A DNA stretch of 64,000 bases from Ophryocystis elektroscirrha (Eukaryota; Apicomplexa; Conoidasida; Neogregarinorida; Ophryocystidae), in contig JAQIFP010000002.1 of assembly GCA_030141585.1 (NCBI GenBank), positions 124,001-188,000 on the forward strand, written 5' to 3'. The notes under the pieces were generated by a model. That model saw nothing but the letters and a program-made list of their open reading frames with translations. It searched no databases and was not told the DNA's origin. Numbering within the stretch: position 1 is the stretch's first letter; the number at the start of each line of letters is the position of its first letter. A program made the translations under genes and the position numbers. This document shows positions 1-12,398 of the stretch, in pieces.

Positions 1-454
1 ATGGATCGTCAAGAATCTCTGAGTCAGGAGGAAAAAAAAGATCAAGCAAAAAATCTTTCCATTGCACTGCGTAGACCCATAAAAAATTTTGGCAGTCTTG
101 CAATCTATTTTTAATGTAATTATGTGTTACACATAAGATTCTTTGAATACAGTTGTAAATCAAATTAAGTTTGATTCTTATATAACAGAGCACAGATTTA
201 AGAGTGGAAGATGTGTCAGACTCAAATATGTTGGTATCACTTTGCTGATCTATGTTAAAATCTACATTAACATCATCATCTCCTGGAATTTCTGAACCAA
301 TATTATTCTCCAACGATACTGTATTTGGAATTTCAGCATATGAACTAGGTTGTTGACCACTTGTTAGTTCAACATTTCCTAAATTTAACTCTGACGTATT
401 TGAATTAAAAGTATTTGAAAGCTTCAATTTAACAAAATTTGCTATTTTTTTCAT
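1..454 (-). CDS. Unknown protein, 5' part of gene, runs off the left edge
   Basis: Reading the minus strand from an ATG at 454, the frame stays open for 151 codons to the window edge, so this is the N-terminal part of a gene. The protein starts MKKIANFVKLKL, then has an acidic, polar stretch with GDDDVNVDFN around residue 58, then a Cys- and aromatic-containing segment. I see no recognisable domain and no clear signal peptide. The plus strand is also open from base 1 to a stop near 113, but that frame is much shorter and is probably a shadow. Function unknown; even the coding assignment rests only on the long open frame in AT-rich DNA. Confidence 0.55.
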   Translation of the reverse strand, partial: MKKIANFVKLKLSNTFNSNTSELNLGNVELTSGQQPSSYAEIPNTVSLENNIGSEIPGDDDVNVDFNIDQQSDTNIFESDTSSTLKSVLCYIRIKLNLIYNCIQRILCVTHNYIKNRLQDCQNFLWVYAVQWKDFLLDLFFPPDSEILDDP

Positions 455-1087
455 GGCTCCTATCAAATTTAATTGTAAAGCAATGATTAGCTTAAATTTA
501 TTAAAATTTAATTATTAACAAAGCACGACATCTCTGTAATATGAATTTACTGAACTTATATAATGTGAACGAAAAAAAATAATCACAGCAAAATCTTAAA
601 TAGTAATGTATTTAATAAAAGCTCAATTTTTACTGAATTATCAAGATACGTTTTACAAATTATAAGACAAGAAAAAGTTAATTTGTTAGATTCAATATTG
701 ATAGGGTTTTTGTGTTTATTTAATTAAATCAAAATGATGTTCCAAAAAGTTCTTTGCAGAAAAGAAAAGATATTTAAACCAATGGCAATATTAAAATAAA
801 GTAATCATTTTATTTTATGTAATAGTACTTTTCCTACAATTAATCGTCTTATAAGAATTTGTGAGTGTGAAGTAATTAAAAATATAGAAATTAATAAAAA
901 CCAAAAAAATTCATGTTTACCAATACATATACACATAAAAAAATATTTATGACGTACACTGAAAAAAAGTTTTGTGTACTAAGTAGAAATACTACATTGG
1001 AATCTCGTTTAAAGGGCACATTTAATAAAATTATTTATAAGCTTGAAACTTTCTGAAGCAACAAGAAGAATCGGTTTAAGAGACAGT
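455..1087. other. Gene-free spacer between two minus-strand genes
   Basis: About 630 bases of AT-rich sequence with stops in all frames. It should hold the promoter of the partial gene to the left and the 3' end of the AP2-like gene to the right. I see no RNA gene or distinct repeat. Confidence 0.5.
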
Positions 1088-4000
1088 TTAAAGTAATCGA
1101 CTCACTGATGTTTTTCGGAGACAAATAGCAGCATGAATGCTTGCAGAATAAATACTTTGTTGAGTCATTTGTTTTAAAAACATATTTGGAGATATAAGAT
1201 CGTTTTTAGATACGAGTGACTGAAGATTAGTATGTTTTGTAGCTTGAGAGTTGCGACTATTAGGATTTGAAGAAATAGAATTATTATTTTTGTTGTTACT
1301 TTGGTTTGAAGTACTGTTACAGATTCTACTATCAAATTGTTTTTCAGTGCTAAGGTTTGAATAATCGGCATTTTTATCATCGTCTTCATCATCAAAATTT
1401 TTGTCTGACTGATTACGATTAAAGTTGATACTAGACAATCTGGTAAAATGTTTTCCACTGTCTTGATTTTCTTCTGTATCAGATTCATTCTTTTTATCTT
1501 CAAAATCATCAAATCTCCATAAAACCGAGTCCAAATCTTTGTCGGTTTTATTTTTGTAAAAAAACATTTTTGCTTCATTTTCAAGATTATTTGTCGAGTT
1601 TTCGTTCATTTCTTTAGAGGGTACATGAGCAGCTAAAAAGTTAGGTTTGATGTCAAAACGGCTTTTATTTTGATTATTAAAAGATAAAACAGGATGATCT
1701 ATAAATTGTAAAGTTGAAGGTTGCTGATACTCCAATTCATTTTTGCGATTTTCAATTTCAGGATTCTCTCTATTTTCTTTCGATAAAGGTAAGTTTGAAT
1801 GAGCTTTATTAGAAATATTGTTTATTGGGTTTTCAGCAGTCCTTCTAGCATGAGAAGTATCCATACAATCACTATATTTCATTACTGTTGGAGAAGTTTT
1901 ATTAACGGAAACATGAAAACTATTTGGCAGAGGGCTTGGAGAACGACTGTAACTTGTAGGATCCATTTGGTGTAGTTGAAGGTGTTTTTCATATGTAGGA
2001 TTGTGCTTGATTAACTCATTAGTATTAACTTTACTTTGTTCATATATACGTGATTCATCATATGAAATAAGAGGATCATGGTGAGCATCTTTGGCAGAAC
2101 ACCCGTAAAATAATTGATCGCTTTTTCGATTGTTTATGTGAGGATTGACTTCAATAGAAGACAAATAATCTCTATATACCTCATTATTTGAAGGTTTACT
2201 TGGAGAATTAGTGATTTGTTTATTATTATTTTCGTTGAAACTCAAAAGTGGTTCATTTTGATTACTTGCTGATAATCCATTTATGTTAAAATTATCTTGA
2301 GATAAATTCTCAAACTGCTTGTCGTATTGAAGATTTTTCAGATTTGATTGGTGTTGTGCTTGAGGGTTCATTAGATAAGGATACATAGATTTGTCTAAAA
2401 TGGCTTGATTTTGATATTGAATAGAGTTCTCTAAACTAATTTGGTTTTGATTTAATGAATAAAAATCATTGGATATTATATTCTGAACATTATTTATGTA
2501 CTGGTTAGGGTCATTTTGATAGTTTGCATATTGATTCAACAGTGGAGCGGCAGTAGAAGATGTGTTTACAGCTGTCATATTAGTTGAAATTATGTTATTT
2601 GTTACTGGATTTGAATCAGAGGCTATTTGAGGATGTTGCAACATGTCAATCATATAACCAAAATTACTTTGCTGCGGATTCATTATTGGGGTACCTAATG
2701 ATTCGTTGTGGGACATTCTCATATCCCCATAGATTTTTTCCATGTTTATGTTTTGTTCTGGTCTAAGTGAGTTAGATGTCAGAATACCATTTTCTAATTG
2801 TTGAGATTTTGATTTTTTAGATGGCTGATGATTTAGATTTTCAATTCTATCATTTATGAAACTATTCCACATATCTGATTTTTGTTGAGTACTCTTGAAC
2901 TTTTCTGGATGGGGATGAATTGGATGAGGTGATTTCGGAATCTTATTTGTATAAGGTTGCTGACTGAGTTTGTCTCTATGTGGACTCCAATAAGTTTGAG
3001 GAACAACATGCGCTATTCTATTGCCTCTATCGAAAAAGCTTGAATCACTTCCGAGGGCAGCCAATCGACTTTCAAATATTCCTCCGTAAAACCTAAAGCT
3101 AAAATGTTTTCTTGCTCCATTTTTGAGTTTTTTTCGCCAGCAAGGTTGACGTACTCGATTGATTTCTAAAAATAAACCATGACCAAACGGCAAAATATCA
3201 CGCACAACTCGAACAAACTGAGCGTCTATTTCATCTCGAAAACTAAAATGCCACTGACTGGCACTTTCTGGATTTTTTCGTCTTGACTGATATATGCACA
3301 CAATGCACTCCCCTAATACTTTGCTATACACACATAATCCAGCAGCAACATGTAAAGAGTTATTTACACAGTCGAAACAAAAAGTTCTTTGACATGTTTT
3401 TCTTACACAAACTACAGCGCTTCCAAATCCTAAATTAGTTCGTCCACAAATTACGCAATGATCATCTGACTGAAACTTGATAGTTTCTGAACCATATACA
3501 GGCAACAAAAGATTTGTGTCGGTATTCTGCTGTTGTACATATTTTTTAATTTCGGAATAAGATGATTTAGCTACTGATTTGTTTAGTATCTGATTATTTA
3601 ATAAATTAACAGAGACACGAGGATCAAAAAGAGAATTTTTAGAGCTGTTATTACTTTCGTCATAGTACAAATATGAGTTGTATACTGGACTCGTATATGG
3701 GATTTGAAAGTGAGGATTAACATCGGCTAATATGGATTTCAAGCAACTAGTATCCAGTTCTTTGTGTTTTTCCACATTTCCGTCTGAATTATTGATTTTA
3801 TATAAGTCATCATCTAATGAAAAAAGCTTTTTATTTTTACTTCCCTTGGGACGACCACGTTTTTTGGTTTTAATGGATGTAGGCGAAATTTCATTTAACT
3901 GATTAGCTTTTGGTGCACTATTCACAACGTCATTGTTATGAGTAGGAATGTCAAACGAATGAAGTTTATTACTTTGCACTATTCCTTTATTATTCCCATA

Positions 4001-5250
4001 TTCATTTAAATTATTAGCCCAATCGTGAATTTTTCCGATCGAATATTTTAAGTTTTGCTCATCATTAATATTATTTGCACTATTTACATGATTACATCTA
4101 TTTTGATAATAAATTTCAGATTGGTTATTTAACTCAGCATTATCAGATGTACATGGATTCTTAGAATAAGTTATATTATCATCGTTAGGAGAATTGTAAC
4201 TTGTAGTTAGTAATGGGGATTGCAAATATAAATTTTTCTCATCTAATGTATCAGTGATTGAACGTTTTAAACTATTGTGCATGACCGGTTTTTCATAAAT
4301 TGAATTATCTGGGTTAGATTTTATACTTACTTTGGATAGGTCAGTAGATTCGGTCTCAGAAATTTTTTCTGAAATCAAAGAATCTTTAATGTTTGAACTA
4401 TGAGGTTGCGATGGCTGCACATTTATATATATATTTGAGTTATCAAGGTTCTGGTAATAGTTGTTCGGAAAATTTTCTAATTGGGATGCTGAAGAATCGT
4501 TATAAAAAATAGTCTGATTAGAGGTCTTTAAATCTAATTAAGTTTGATTGCAAAAAACAATATTACTTTTATGTATATTTTGAGAGCACGTTTCAGTGGA
4601 TTGCTGTAATAAAGATTTAACCGATGACTCATTAACGATTTTGTTTAACGGTTCTTGTAAATTTAATGATTTTGCAAAATCAGTGTTACTGTCATTATAT
4701 GTTTCATTGAAAGCAGCCTCATAAGAGTGTTTCAAAACTTTATTGACATATTTACTTAAAGTGTTATTATTATGAGAGTCGACTTTATGCTCTAATAATT
4801 ATTTTTGCATACTGCCGTGTACTAACCTTCTATATTTTGAGAAGCCAAGTCAACTTTTTCTCCTGAAATATTACATACATGACTATTACTATTCCAATTT
4901 CGATCTAGTGTAACTGTCAATGAATGAAGTGATGTTGATTCATTAAGTGATCTATTATTGTTTAATAGTTTGTTACTCTCAGTAAAACCACAGTTACGAA
5001 ATGAAGCTTCCGAAAACACTTCTTGGGTGACATCTTGAGAAGATATTGCATGAGATTTTTTCTCTAAATTAGCTTTTCCGCAAAAAGATAAATTTTTGGT
5101 TTGGGACAAATCGGTCCCGTCATCGATTTGACACACATCAGTTTTAGGTTTAAACGTTCCGTTTGATAACGGTACAATAGGATCAGTCTTTATATTTTCA
5201 AATTTCCATTTTGAAAATTGATTTACGTTACTCAATATAGGTAAACCCAT
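1088..5250 (-). CDS. Large nuclear protein with AT-hook, Cys-rich zinc finger and AP2-like domain
   Basis: Probable transcription or chromatin factor of about 1,350 residues. Three exons fit: 5250-4822 (starts MGLPILSNVNQF), a middle exon of about 4787-4587, and a large exon of about 4553-1088; the two introns have GT..AG ends. A textbook AT-hook core (KRGRPKGSKNKK) lies near 3840-3875. A cysteine cluster near 3300-3460 (HCVICG, then CQRTFCFDC and GECIVC) looks like a PHD/ADD-type zinc finger. It is followed near 3070-3145 by WRKKLKNGARKHFSFRFYGG, which resembles the strand-strand-helix core of an apicomplexan AP2 DNA-binding domain. The rest is Asn/Ser/Gln-rich and probably disordered. The AP2 match is by eye and could be wrong; a plain zinc-finger/AT-hook protein is the alternative. 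Confidence 0.65.
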
Positions 5251-5753
5251 GCAAAATTAGCTATAGATTTTAATTGAGATATTTGGACGTTGATTAATCA
5301 AAATTTAAAACTTATCAGGTGTTAAACCGGTAATTAATAGATCTATTTAAATTATAATTTGCGTACTTCACTCTTACAACTATATGGTTTTTTAAAACAT
5401 TATTTTTCTTGATTTTTTTCAACTTCTTAACTTTTATGCGCATGTAAATTACGTGTTAATTACTTAAAGAACATTAAAAATTTTTAAAAGTAAGTTTAAA
5501 TGAAAACTTGACTTAATTTTTTCTCAAAACTTTATACCAGTAAGTTTTTTTTTTCATATGAACTTTAAAAAAATATATTTAAAAAATCTATATGAACTGT
5601 CAGGATTGTATAACCAGTAAATTTGATTCTTGTAATCATTTATTGAGTTCTTAGATGTTAAGAGACTTAAAGTTGTAACTTTGAGTCATCATGACACAAT
5701 TTGAAAAATTAATTAATTGATTTGCACGTCAGAAAACATTTACTTTATTTAAA
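5251..5753. promoter_or_regulatory. Divergent intergenic region, likely two promoters
   Basis: About 500 bases between the start codons of a minus-strand gene (5250) and a plus-strand gene (5754). It is AT-rich with no coding frame. It must hold both 5' UTRs and probably both promoters. I cannot point to a defined element. Confidence 0.4.
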
Positions 5754-8530
5754 ATGCAACCGGCTAAAATTTGGACTATCGATGATAACTCTACTTTTAA
5801 CAAACTTACAATCAGTACACCATCTGTTACACTCACCATAGAAGCCGAAAAATTGAAGCCACAACTCACAAATCCAAAAATCATGTCATCTCACTCTAGT
5901 GGTACTTCCGGTAGGTTTTTGTAAATGTTCTTTAAACTAAAATCAGTGGGTACAACTCACGCGGAAACACAAGAAAAAACCAAATCATAACTACTATTTT
6001 TCTTTGATAATATAATACTTTCTTTTATTTTTTTTTATATTCAAATTTACTTATAAGGCTCGAGCACACAATAAAATACAAACATAATATGTATTTTTAA
6101 AATTGTGAATAACTTTTAAATGTAATGCTACCATATAAAAATGAGAATGAGGACTTACCTCAAACGGGTTCTTCGCATAGCAATCTTAAATTCTCATCAA
6201 TTCAAGAAATGTATTCTAAACGAAGCAATATATACGCTAGAAAATCGAACCAAAATCCAAATAGTTTAAGTACACCCGTTCAGCAAAACGTTAGTTCAAA
6301 TACATTTAATCTTCAGGTTTGAATAGTTTCTTAAACATCATTTATAGACACATTCACCATCAACTTCGTATATTCAATATTTAGACACGTACCCTCAGCA
6401 GCAAAATTATTCTGGATTGCATACTGATACACCGTCAAGAAAAGTAATAATATGAATTACAACATGTTTATATATTAAAAGACTATATGCAATTATAATC
6501 TGAATCAAATGGTTGTCTTGATAAATAATAATAATGGTCTTTTTGCATATCAATTTTGAGACATTAATAATTTTTCATATAATTGATCTTACTAATTTGT
6601 TGTTTTATATGATTTTAGAGCAGAATAAATATATTGCATATGATATAAGTAAAAAATTATTTGTACAATAATTTTCCTTATACATGGTATTTGTATTTTA
6701 TAAAATGTTTTAATCAATTGAATACGAATATACGTACTGAAAGTACTATATATATTAAATCTTTAAATTGAAACAAATATGTTAAATTACTTGAATATTA
6801 TAATATACGGTGTATTTTAATATGGATTATACTTAAGTAAACGGCTTTACCGATTAACGAACGATTACTAATGTTAAGATCGATCTTTAAATTTAAATAA
6901 ATTATAGTAGTTGTGTAACTTAAGTCTTAATGTCGTTGTTTCGTAGCAGCATGTAGCATATAATATTAGATACTTTTAATTAAAATGGATATATGCTTGT
7001 AGATTACTTCGCCCGATTCCCACATAGCTTCAGCTGATATCAAACCGAGTTCCGCACATACTGCATGGAATTCAAATGTTACTGATTCACTTTCTCATTA
7101 TAGACCTTTGAAAATAAATAATAAATCACATACAACCAGTTATAGCTGCAATCTTGGTAATGAATACTCTCAAGAATTTAGCAACTCCAACACTGATTTT
7201 CAAAATGTCCAAGATATACACAACTTAACAGAAAAATACATAAATACACCTGCTGGAAATTCAAATAAAATAACAAAAGATGGCCCAGATATAAGTGCAT
7301 ATGAACTCAGTTATACTCCTAAGAATACGAATCCTGTATCAAAATCTTATGCTATGTGTAGTAATACTAAAGAAGTTCAAAATGATTTTAATATAAACTC
7401 AAATATAAATGGTGATTCTTCACCATCGTGTTTCAACTATCTTGAATATTCAAACAACCAACAAAATTCATACAGAGACCAAAAATTTAGTTCACCCCGT
7501 ATCAAACGTAACAATAACATGGAGCAGATTACAGACCATGAAAACTCCCAATCCCGTCCTTACGCAAAAAAAAATCCGATAGGCAACTGGAATTATAACA
7601 CAGAATCTCAGACAATGACTCCAAAACTTAAACAACGAGTCGTGACACGTTATAAAAACACGCACAATTCAAATCAGTCAAAAACTTACCCTATAGCAAC
7701 AAGCAAAGAAGCGTTTCAATTATACACTGATGATTACAATAATAATAACAATAATAATAATTATTATGGGGAAAACGAGAAAAATTTGGAGCGCATACGC
7801 CATTGTAGTAATTCGCCAATCATACCAAATAGTGAAACGCACAGATATAGTCATTATCCAAAGTCAGAAGGTATTAAATGTTACTATGATTAAGTATTTT
7901 TAGAAGTTGACAATAACTCAAAAGCTCGTAGCTTGAAACATAAGAGAGATGATCCCACTTATAACTATCATTACGTAAATGATTCAGTATTACAAGATTC
8001 TTGTCGTCTTTATGAAATACAACTTGAACTTTATTTTGGATATTTAGGAGTTCAAACTGTTTTTGTTTTCATAAGTTTTATATTTGCTAATTATGCAGGT
8101 GGTGTACTACATTTATATGGGTAAATAGATAATTTGAAGACTACAATGTTCAGATTACTTTCAGCTCTTTATAGCCATGTGGATAGGCGTACCGCTAGTT
8201 ATGCATTGACTGCTGCACTTTATACTGTAATTGCAATAGTACTAATAATATCAGGTAATTGATATTTCAGAGTTTATTAAGTTTTGTCTGATTTAACTTT
8301 TTTTCTTAGTTACAGTAGGAATTCAAGGATTTATGTCTTACCAAATCGAGCCTACCTTAAAAGTAAACTCTATGCATTAATTAAACATACTTCAGGCCAT
8401 ATGCATTGGTAACATACCCTTACACCTTCTCTTCATTGCTCACAATATCTCTTTAGCATATCAGCATAACATTCACAATAAAAATGTTGAAAATGATAAA
8501 CATCTGCATCCTAGAATTGTACATAATTAA
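5754..8530 (+). CDS. Asn/Ser-rich protein with C-terminal multi-pass membrane region, unknown
   Basis: Spliced gene starting MQPAKIWTIDDN at 5754. Supported exons are about 5754-5911, 6125-6316, 6375-6442, 7004-7869, 7904-8100, 8156-8255 and 8310-8530, with small exon edges uncertain. The N-terminal two thirds is low-complexity, rich in Asn, Ser, Tyr and Lys, including a poly-Asn tract near 7737-7763. The join at 7869/7904 is clean (KSE then EVDNN). Downstream hydrophobic stretches such as TVFVFISFIFANYAG, YTVIAIVLIIS and CIGNIPLHLLFIA suggest three or four membrane helices near the C-terminus, ending HPRIVHN. I recognise no family. A membrane protein with a long cytosolic disordered head is the most I can say. 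Confidence 0.55.
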
Positions 8531-8700
8531 CTGATCTCATAGATCTGCTGAGTTTGTTATATTGTTTTATTATACTTATATCAATTATCCAGTTTAAACT
8601 GTTTTTAGATGGTATTATAATGTAATTTTACGAATTATATTACATATCTCGCAAAAAACAATATATTCATGTATAGCTGATTATGCAACCAAACTGAAGA

Positions 8701-9863
8701 ATGGATTTTTGTTGTAAAAAGATCATTAATCTCGCTGAATCTAAATTCACAAACTTAAGTGAAATAGTTTCTGAAAAACTAAAATTATTACAATATTTCG
8801 GTGTAAAACTTTGGGATTATATATTAGAACATACTACAACATATAATAGAGTTGAGAGATATATATTAGGTTTGTAATTACTTTATTTTATATTCAACGT
8901 AATTATCTTTGCATTAAAATTATTAAAATGTCTTAAGTAGATATTCCAACTTTACAGCTATTTTTTTCACGAAATTTGAATGTTCCTGAAGAACCAACTT
9001 CTCAATCAATCTTAAAAATTAAACAGCTATTGAAAGGAATAAATGATTTTCCCATAAATTCATTGAATAAAATTAACAACCAGAATCGTTTAGATATTCT
9101 TAAATACAAACTTAAAACCAAAACTAAGTTCAGTAATTTCATGAGTATTGTAAATCGTGAAATAAATTATATTTATGAATGTCAACGCCAAATAATGGAA
9201 CACCAAAAAACACCATTTGACACTTGTCAGAAAGAACACACAGAGGTAGAATTTCTATTCCACATCAACACTTTATAGTTGATAACAGGGCTATGGAATC
9301 ATTTGCTCGATGGAATTGATGCCCCTCCTTTTGATAAAAGCGTAAAAAGTAGTTCATCAAGTAATAATGAAAAATTTTTAGTGTTAATGTAGTTTCTTGG
9401 TCGCTTATAGGATTTCAATCAAAACCTCAGCAAGATTTTAGAGGAACAGGCATATTGGGGGCTATGAATTTATTTTATTTCAGTAATGCATATACGTTTC
9501 AAGCTAAAAAAGTTTACGAAATTACAAAAGCTATAGACAATCCCAAAAAATGGGTTCCATTTGCAATAACTGGTAAATGTATAAAAAAATAGATTAATGA
9601 TACTTTAGGTATAAATATTACTTATTGGTTGCTGACATTGTTTTATGAAGGTTTTCTAGACATGTTTTTTGTTTACAATAATAAATACTCTCCTCTCGAC
9701 ACATTTAATACTATATATGTATTTTATTTTTGCGAATTTTCCAATTATTGGAGAAGATCTAATTCTGACAGCGTTATGAATTTCAATTCGGTTGGACAAA
9801 AGTTTATTGATAATTCCAAGATATTCTTTACCAGTAAATAAATGAATACATACATATAAATGA

Positions 9864-9895
<32 letters not shown>

Positions 9896-10091
9896 GCATT
9901 AAAATGTATTTAGTCATCAAACTTTTACTTTTGAGTTTACTTTAGATGTCTTTGAAGATGTATCAAAATGTAATTCTTATCGCTTTAAAATCGGTGAAAA
10001 TTTAGTGAGCGATCTCATCACGTGGATTAAAGGAGACACTTCAAAACCTTTGTACTTAGAATCTAACGTATCTAAACTTTTGAAAACATAA
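8701..10091 (+). CDS. ELMO-domain protein (ELMOD family, Arf-type GTPase regulator)
   Basis: Multi-exon gene starting MDFCCKKIINLAESK at 8701 and ending LESNVSKLLKT at 10091. The ELMO core is clear in the exon near 9412-9571: DFRGTGILGAMNLFYF followed by WVPFAITG, the family's DFRGxGxLGxxNLxYF and PFAxxG signatures. The flanking exons carry the expected W..LL helix before it (near 9285) and INITYWLLTLFYEGF after it. ELMOD proteins act as GTPase-activating proteins for Arf-family GTPases in membrane traffic; ELMO proteins proper work with DOCK factors. The short length without extra domains fits ELMOD better. The arginine of DFRG, the presumed catalytic residue, is present. The stop is 36 bases from the stop of the converging minus-strand gene. 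Confidence 0.8.
9864..9889. repeat. (AT)n microsatellite in an ELMOD intron
   Basis: A perfect run of about 13 AT units lies in the intron just after the exon ending near 9838. It is a plain simple-sequence repeat. Confidence 0.9.
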
Positions 10092-10127
10092 TGCTAGGTG
10101 GAATCAGAAAATAATTTAGTAGACTTT

Positions 10128-11693
10128 TCAGGTTTTAAATTGAACGCAACTTTTATAGTTTTGTGAGATAGCTTTTATGAACAACTCTGGCCATATATAA
10201 CTAGAAGCACATTTTTTTTAATTTTAAAACTAACCTGTATGTCTGATTTTAGTGGGAAATATTGTTGAGGTTTTTGAATTGAACGTATATATGAAATTTT
10301 AGTTAAAAGTTTGCATAAAGATTTAGTAGATGGTATCCAGCTTGAATTTGACTCAGCCTATATATAAATAAAAAAAAAAATTGTTACTTCACAAGGAGCA
10401 GCATACAAAGAAGAAAACTCAATAATATCGTCTAAATCTATAAACTTCCAAAAAGCTTTATTTTATATTAAATATATTTGAAATTTTACCGTATGAACCA
10501 AGTAATATCAAATCTCCTTCTTGTATTGGAACATATCCAGATTTCATGTTGGGCTTATTGTCTTTCGTGATAATTAATCTAAAGAACTCATTTGAATTAC
10601 TTTTTTAATGTGTGTTTAGTTATATCATTCTTACAGTTTATCATCTAACAAAGGCGGCATATCGTTAAAGCCGTCAAACTACAAATTATTATATATACAA
10701 TGAATACCATAGATATATAACGATATTTATATAATCCTGTAGCCGAATTTCTAGTAAGCACAGCCAAACAGCAGCTTCCAGCTATGCAAAATTCAATTTT
10801 ACACTCTACTAATTTTTGTTTAGAATTGTGAGATTACGATCAGCACTCATTAGAACTACTCCAAAACCACTTATATGAATCTTTTCACTGTAAATAATGG
10901 AGTTCAAAAAGATGCTATGAGCAAGGTTGTTTGCGCCGTCGTCTTATTTTTTAATTAAAATTATTTCTTGTCTTACGAAAGCTACTAGCATTACATTTCA
11001 AATGATAAAAGGCATTTAGTGATATCTGGCCTGCAACGACGCATTATGGAAAACCATTCAATATGTCACCACTGTAATTTTAAAAATAATATCTATTTGA
11101 AAATATTGATTACGTATTAATTAATATGTAATTCTGATTAATATTACGAGCTAAGGAGTATCTATTATGATCAGGGGTTTCGTCGCAAAAATAATCGGAA
11201 ACTATACCAAAAACTTGAATATTTTCAGATATTCTAAAACAAATTTACAATCAAATTATAAACACCTCGTAAAATAAAAATCTGTCAAATAATAATCAGC
11301 CGACAAAGCTCTTTGTAGTGCAGGGTCAAAAACCAAATTTTCGTTATGTTTTTTTCGTTTATGTAATTGTATTAATTTAGGTATTTTTACTTCATCTATA
11401 AGAAGGTCGACTATATAGCTAGGCCATTTATCAACTATTGAAGTAAATATTTTCTCGACTGTTTGGACATCAATAATATACGCGTTTTTATTTTCTTGAG
11501 CGCATTCAAGAGTTAAGCAATGAGAATAATGAGGTCCAGGTTTCAAAATTTTACGTTTAGGGAGAGAACGCAATTTAAAATAATTTTCCAGTTGTTCTTT
11601 GATATTTTCATTATATCTGTATATGGGGGGTAATGCATTGTAATTTTTTAACAAAGTCAAATACGTTTTAGTTGTAAACGGCTTTTTGATCAT
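10128..11693 (-). CDS. Degenerate PP2C-like protein (tentative)
   Basis: The first exon 11693-11264 encodes MIKKPFTTKTYL onward with no known motif in its first 140 residues. Small phase-consistent exons follow. They contain ENIQVFGIVSDYFCDE, HDGANNLAHSIFLNS, EFCIAGSCCLAVLTRN, FDGFNDMPPLLDD and IQEGDLILLGSYDD, and the last ends KSCVQFKT at 10128. The order of a FG..SD motif, a GS..LAVL strand, an FN..P.L motif and a GDLILLGS strand matches the PP2C (PPM) fold. The metal-binding DGHGG and the later DG/D motifs are not intact, which would suggest a pseudophosphatase. One intron would be only 24 nt. The family call is by eye and uncertain. The plus strand also has short open stretches here. Confidence 0.4.
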
Positions 11694-11857
11694 TGATAAG
11701 CAATCTTTTTACCAATGAAACATTTTATCATGAAATTAAATTAGTTAGTTATATGATATAATAGATTTTATAAATTATTTTAAATTTTAGTATTAAATTA
11801 AATCTGCTACTAAGAATGATTTAAAAAATATTAATTTTATATATGACGGGTTTATAA

Positions 11858-12298
11858 ATGTTTATAATTTCGTTATTTCAATTTTTTTTTTATATTTCTT
11901 CTCTTAGTAGTTATACATTTGAAAAGTTTGCAAATAGTATTAAAAGAGTTTTAGACAAATCAATTTCTCAAGTAAATGTTTATATAGGTAATTTGAGTTA
12001 ACACTTTTGTAATTTTCAGAACCCGAAAAGAGAGTGCAAACATATCAAATGTCTTTCACTGAAATAGAAAAACTTATTTCAAGTAAATTTAACTGTTGAT
12101 TCTTGCATATACTTAGCACTTATTCCTGACTCCATTGAACTGACGTTGTGGAACTTAATGGGAAACGCAGAAGAACAGTTAATAAGTAATCAACTTATTT
12201 TTTCATTAAATTTAGTTGTTGAACAAAATGCCTTTAAGTTTTGTCGGCTGTTCAATAAAAGAAAATTCGACCCTGAAAAGTTCAGTTGTTTGAAATAA
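11858..12298 (+). CDS. Small secreted protein, unknown
   Basis: Starts MFIISLFQFFFYISSL at 11858, a strong hydrophobic signal-peptide-like leader. It is followed by a Lys/Ser-rich region (FANSIKRVLDKSIS). Two short introns fit: about 11992-12019 and about 12083-12117. After them the frame runs on through LTLWNLMGNAEEQL to a stop at 12298. The product is about 125 residues with two Cys in the C-terminal part. No family is recognised. It lies on the same strand only 100 bases upstream of the TSP1 adhesin, and it starts 164 bases from the divergent PP2C-like gene. The position suggests, but does not show, a shared secretory-pathway role with the adhesin. Confidence 0.55.
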
Positions 12299-12398
12299 GA
12301 TATTATTTCAATTAAGCTTTGCTTATAGAAGTACGCTTTTCTGAAAAGATTCTGGTCTTTACCGGTTTTTGATTTAATTATTTTATTTTCGATATGTA

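Noticed and set aside
1..113. Plus-strand open frame starting at base 1
   Set aside because: It is only 37 codons and is overlapped by a 151-codon minus-strand frame that continues past the edge.
10990..11235. Plus-strand exon-like stretches (e.g. SDIWPATTHYGKPF)
   Set aside because: They cannot be joined to a start or known motif. The minus-strand chain is longer and has family-like motifs.
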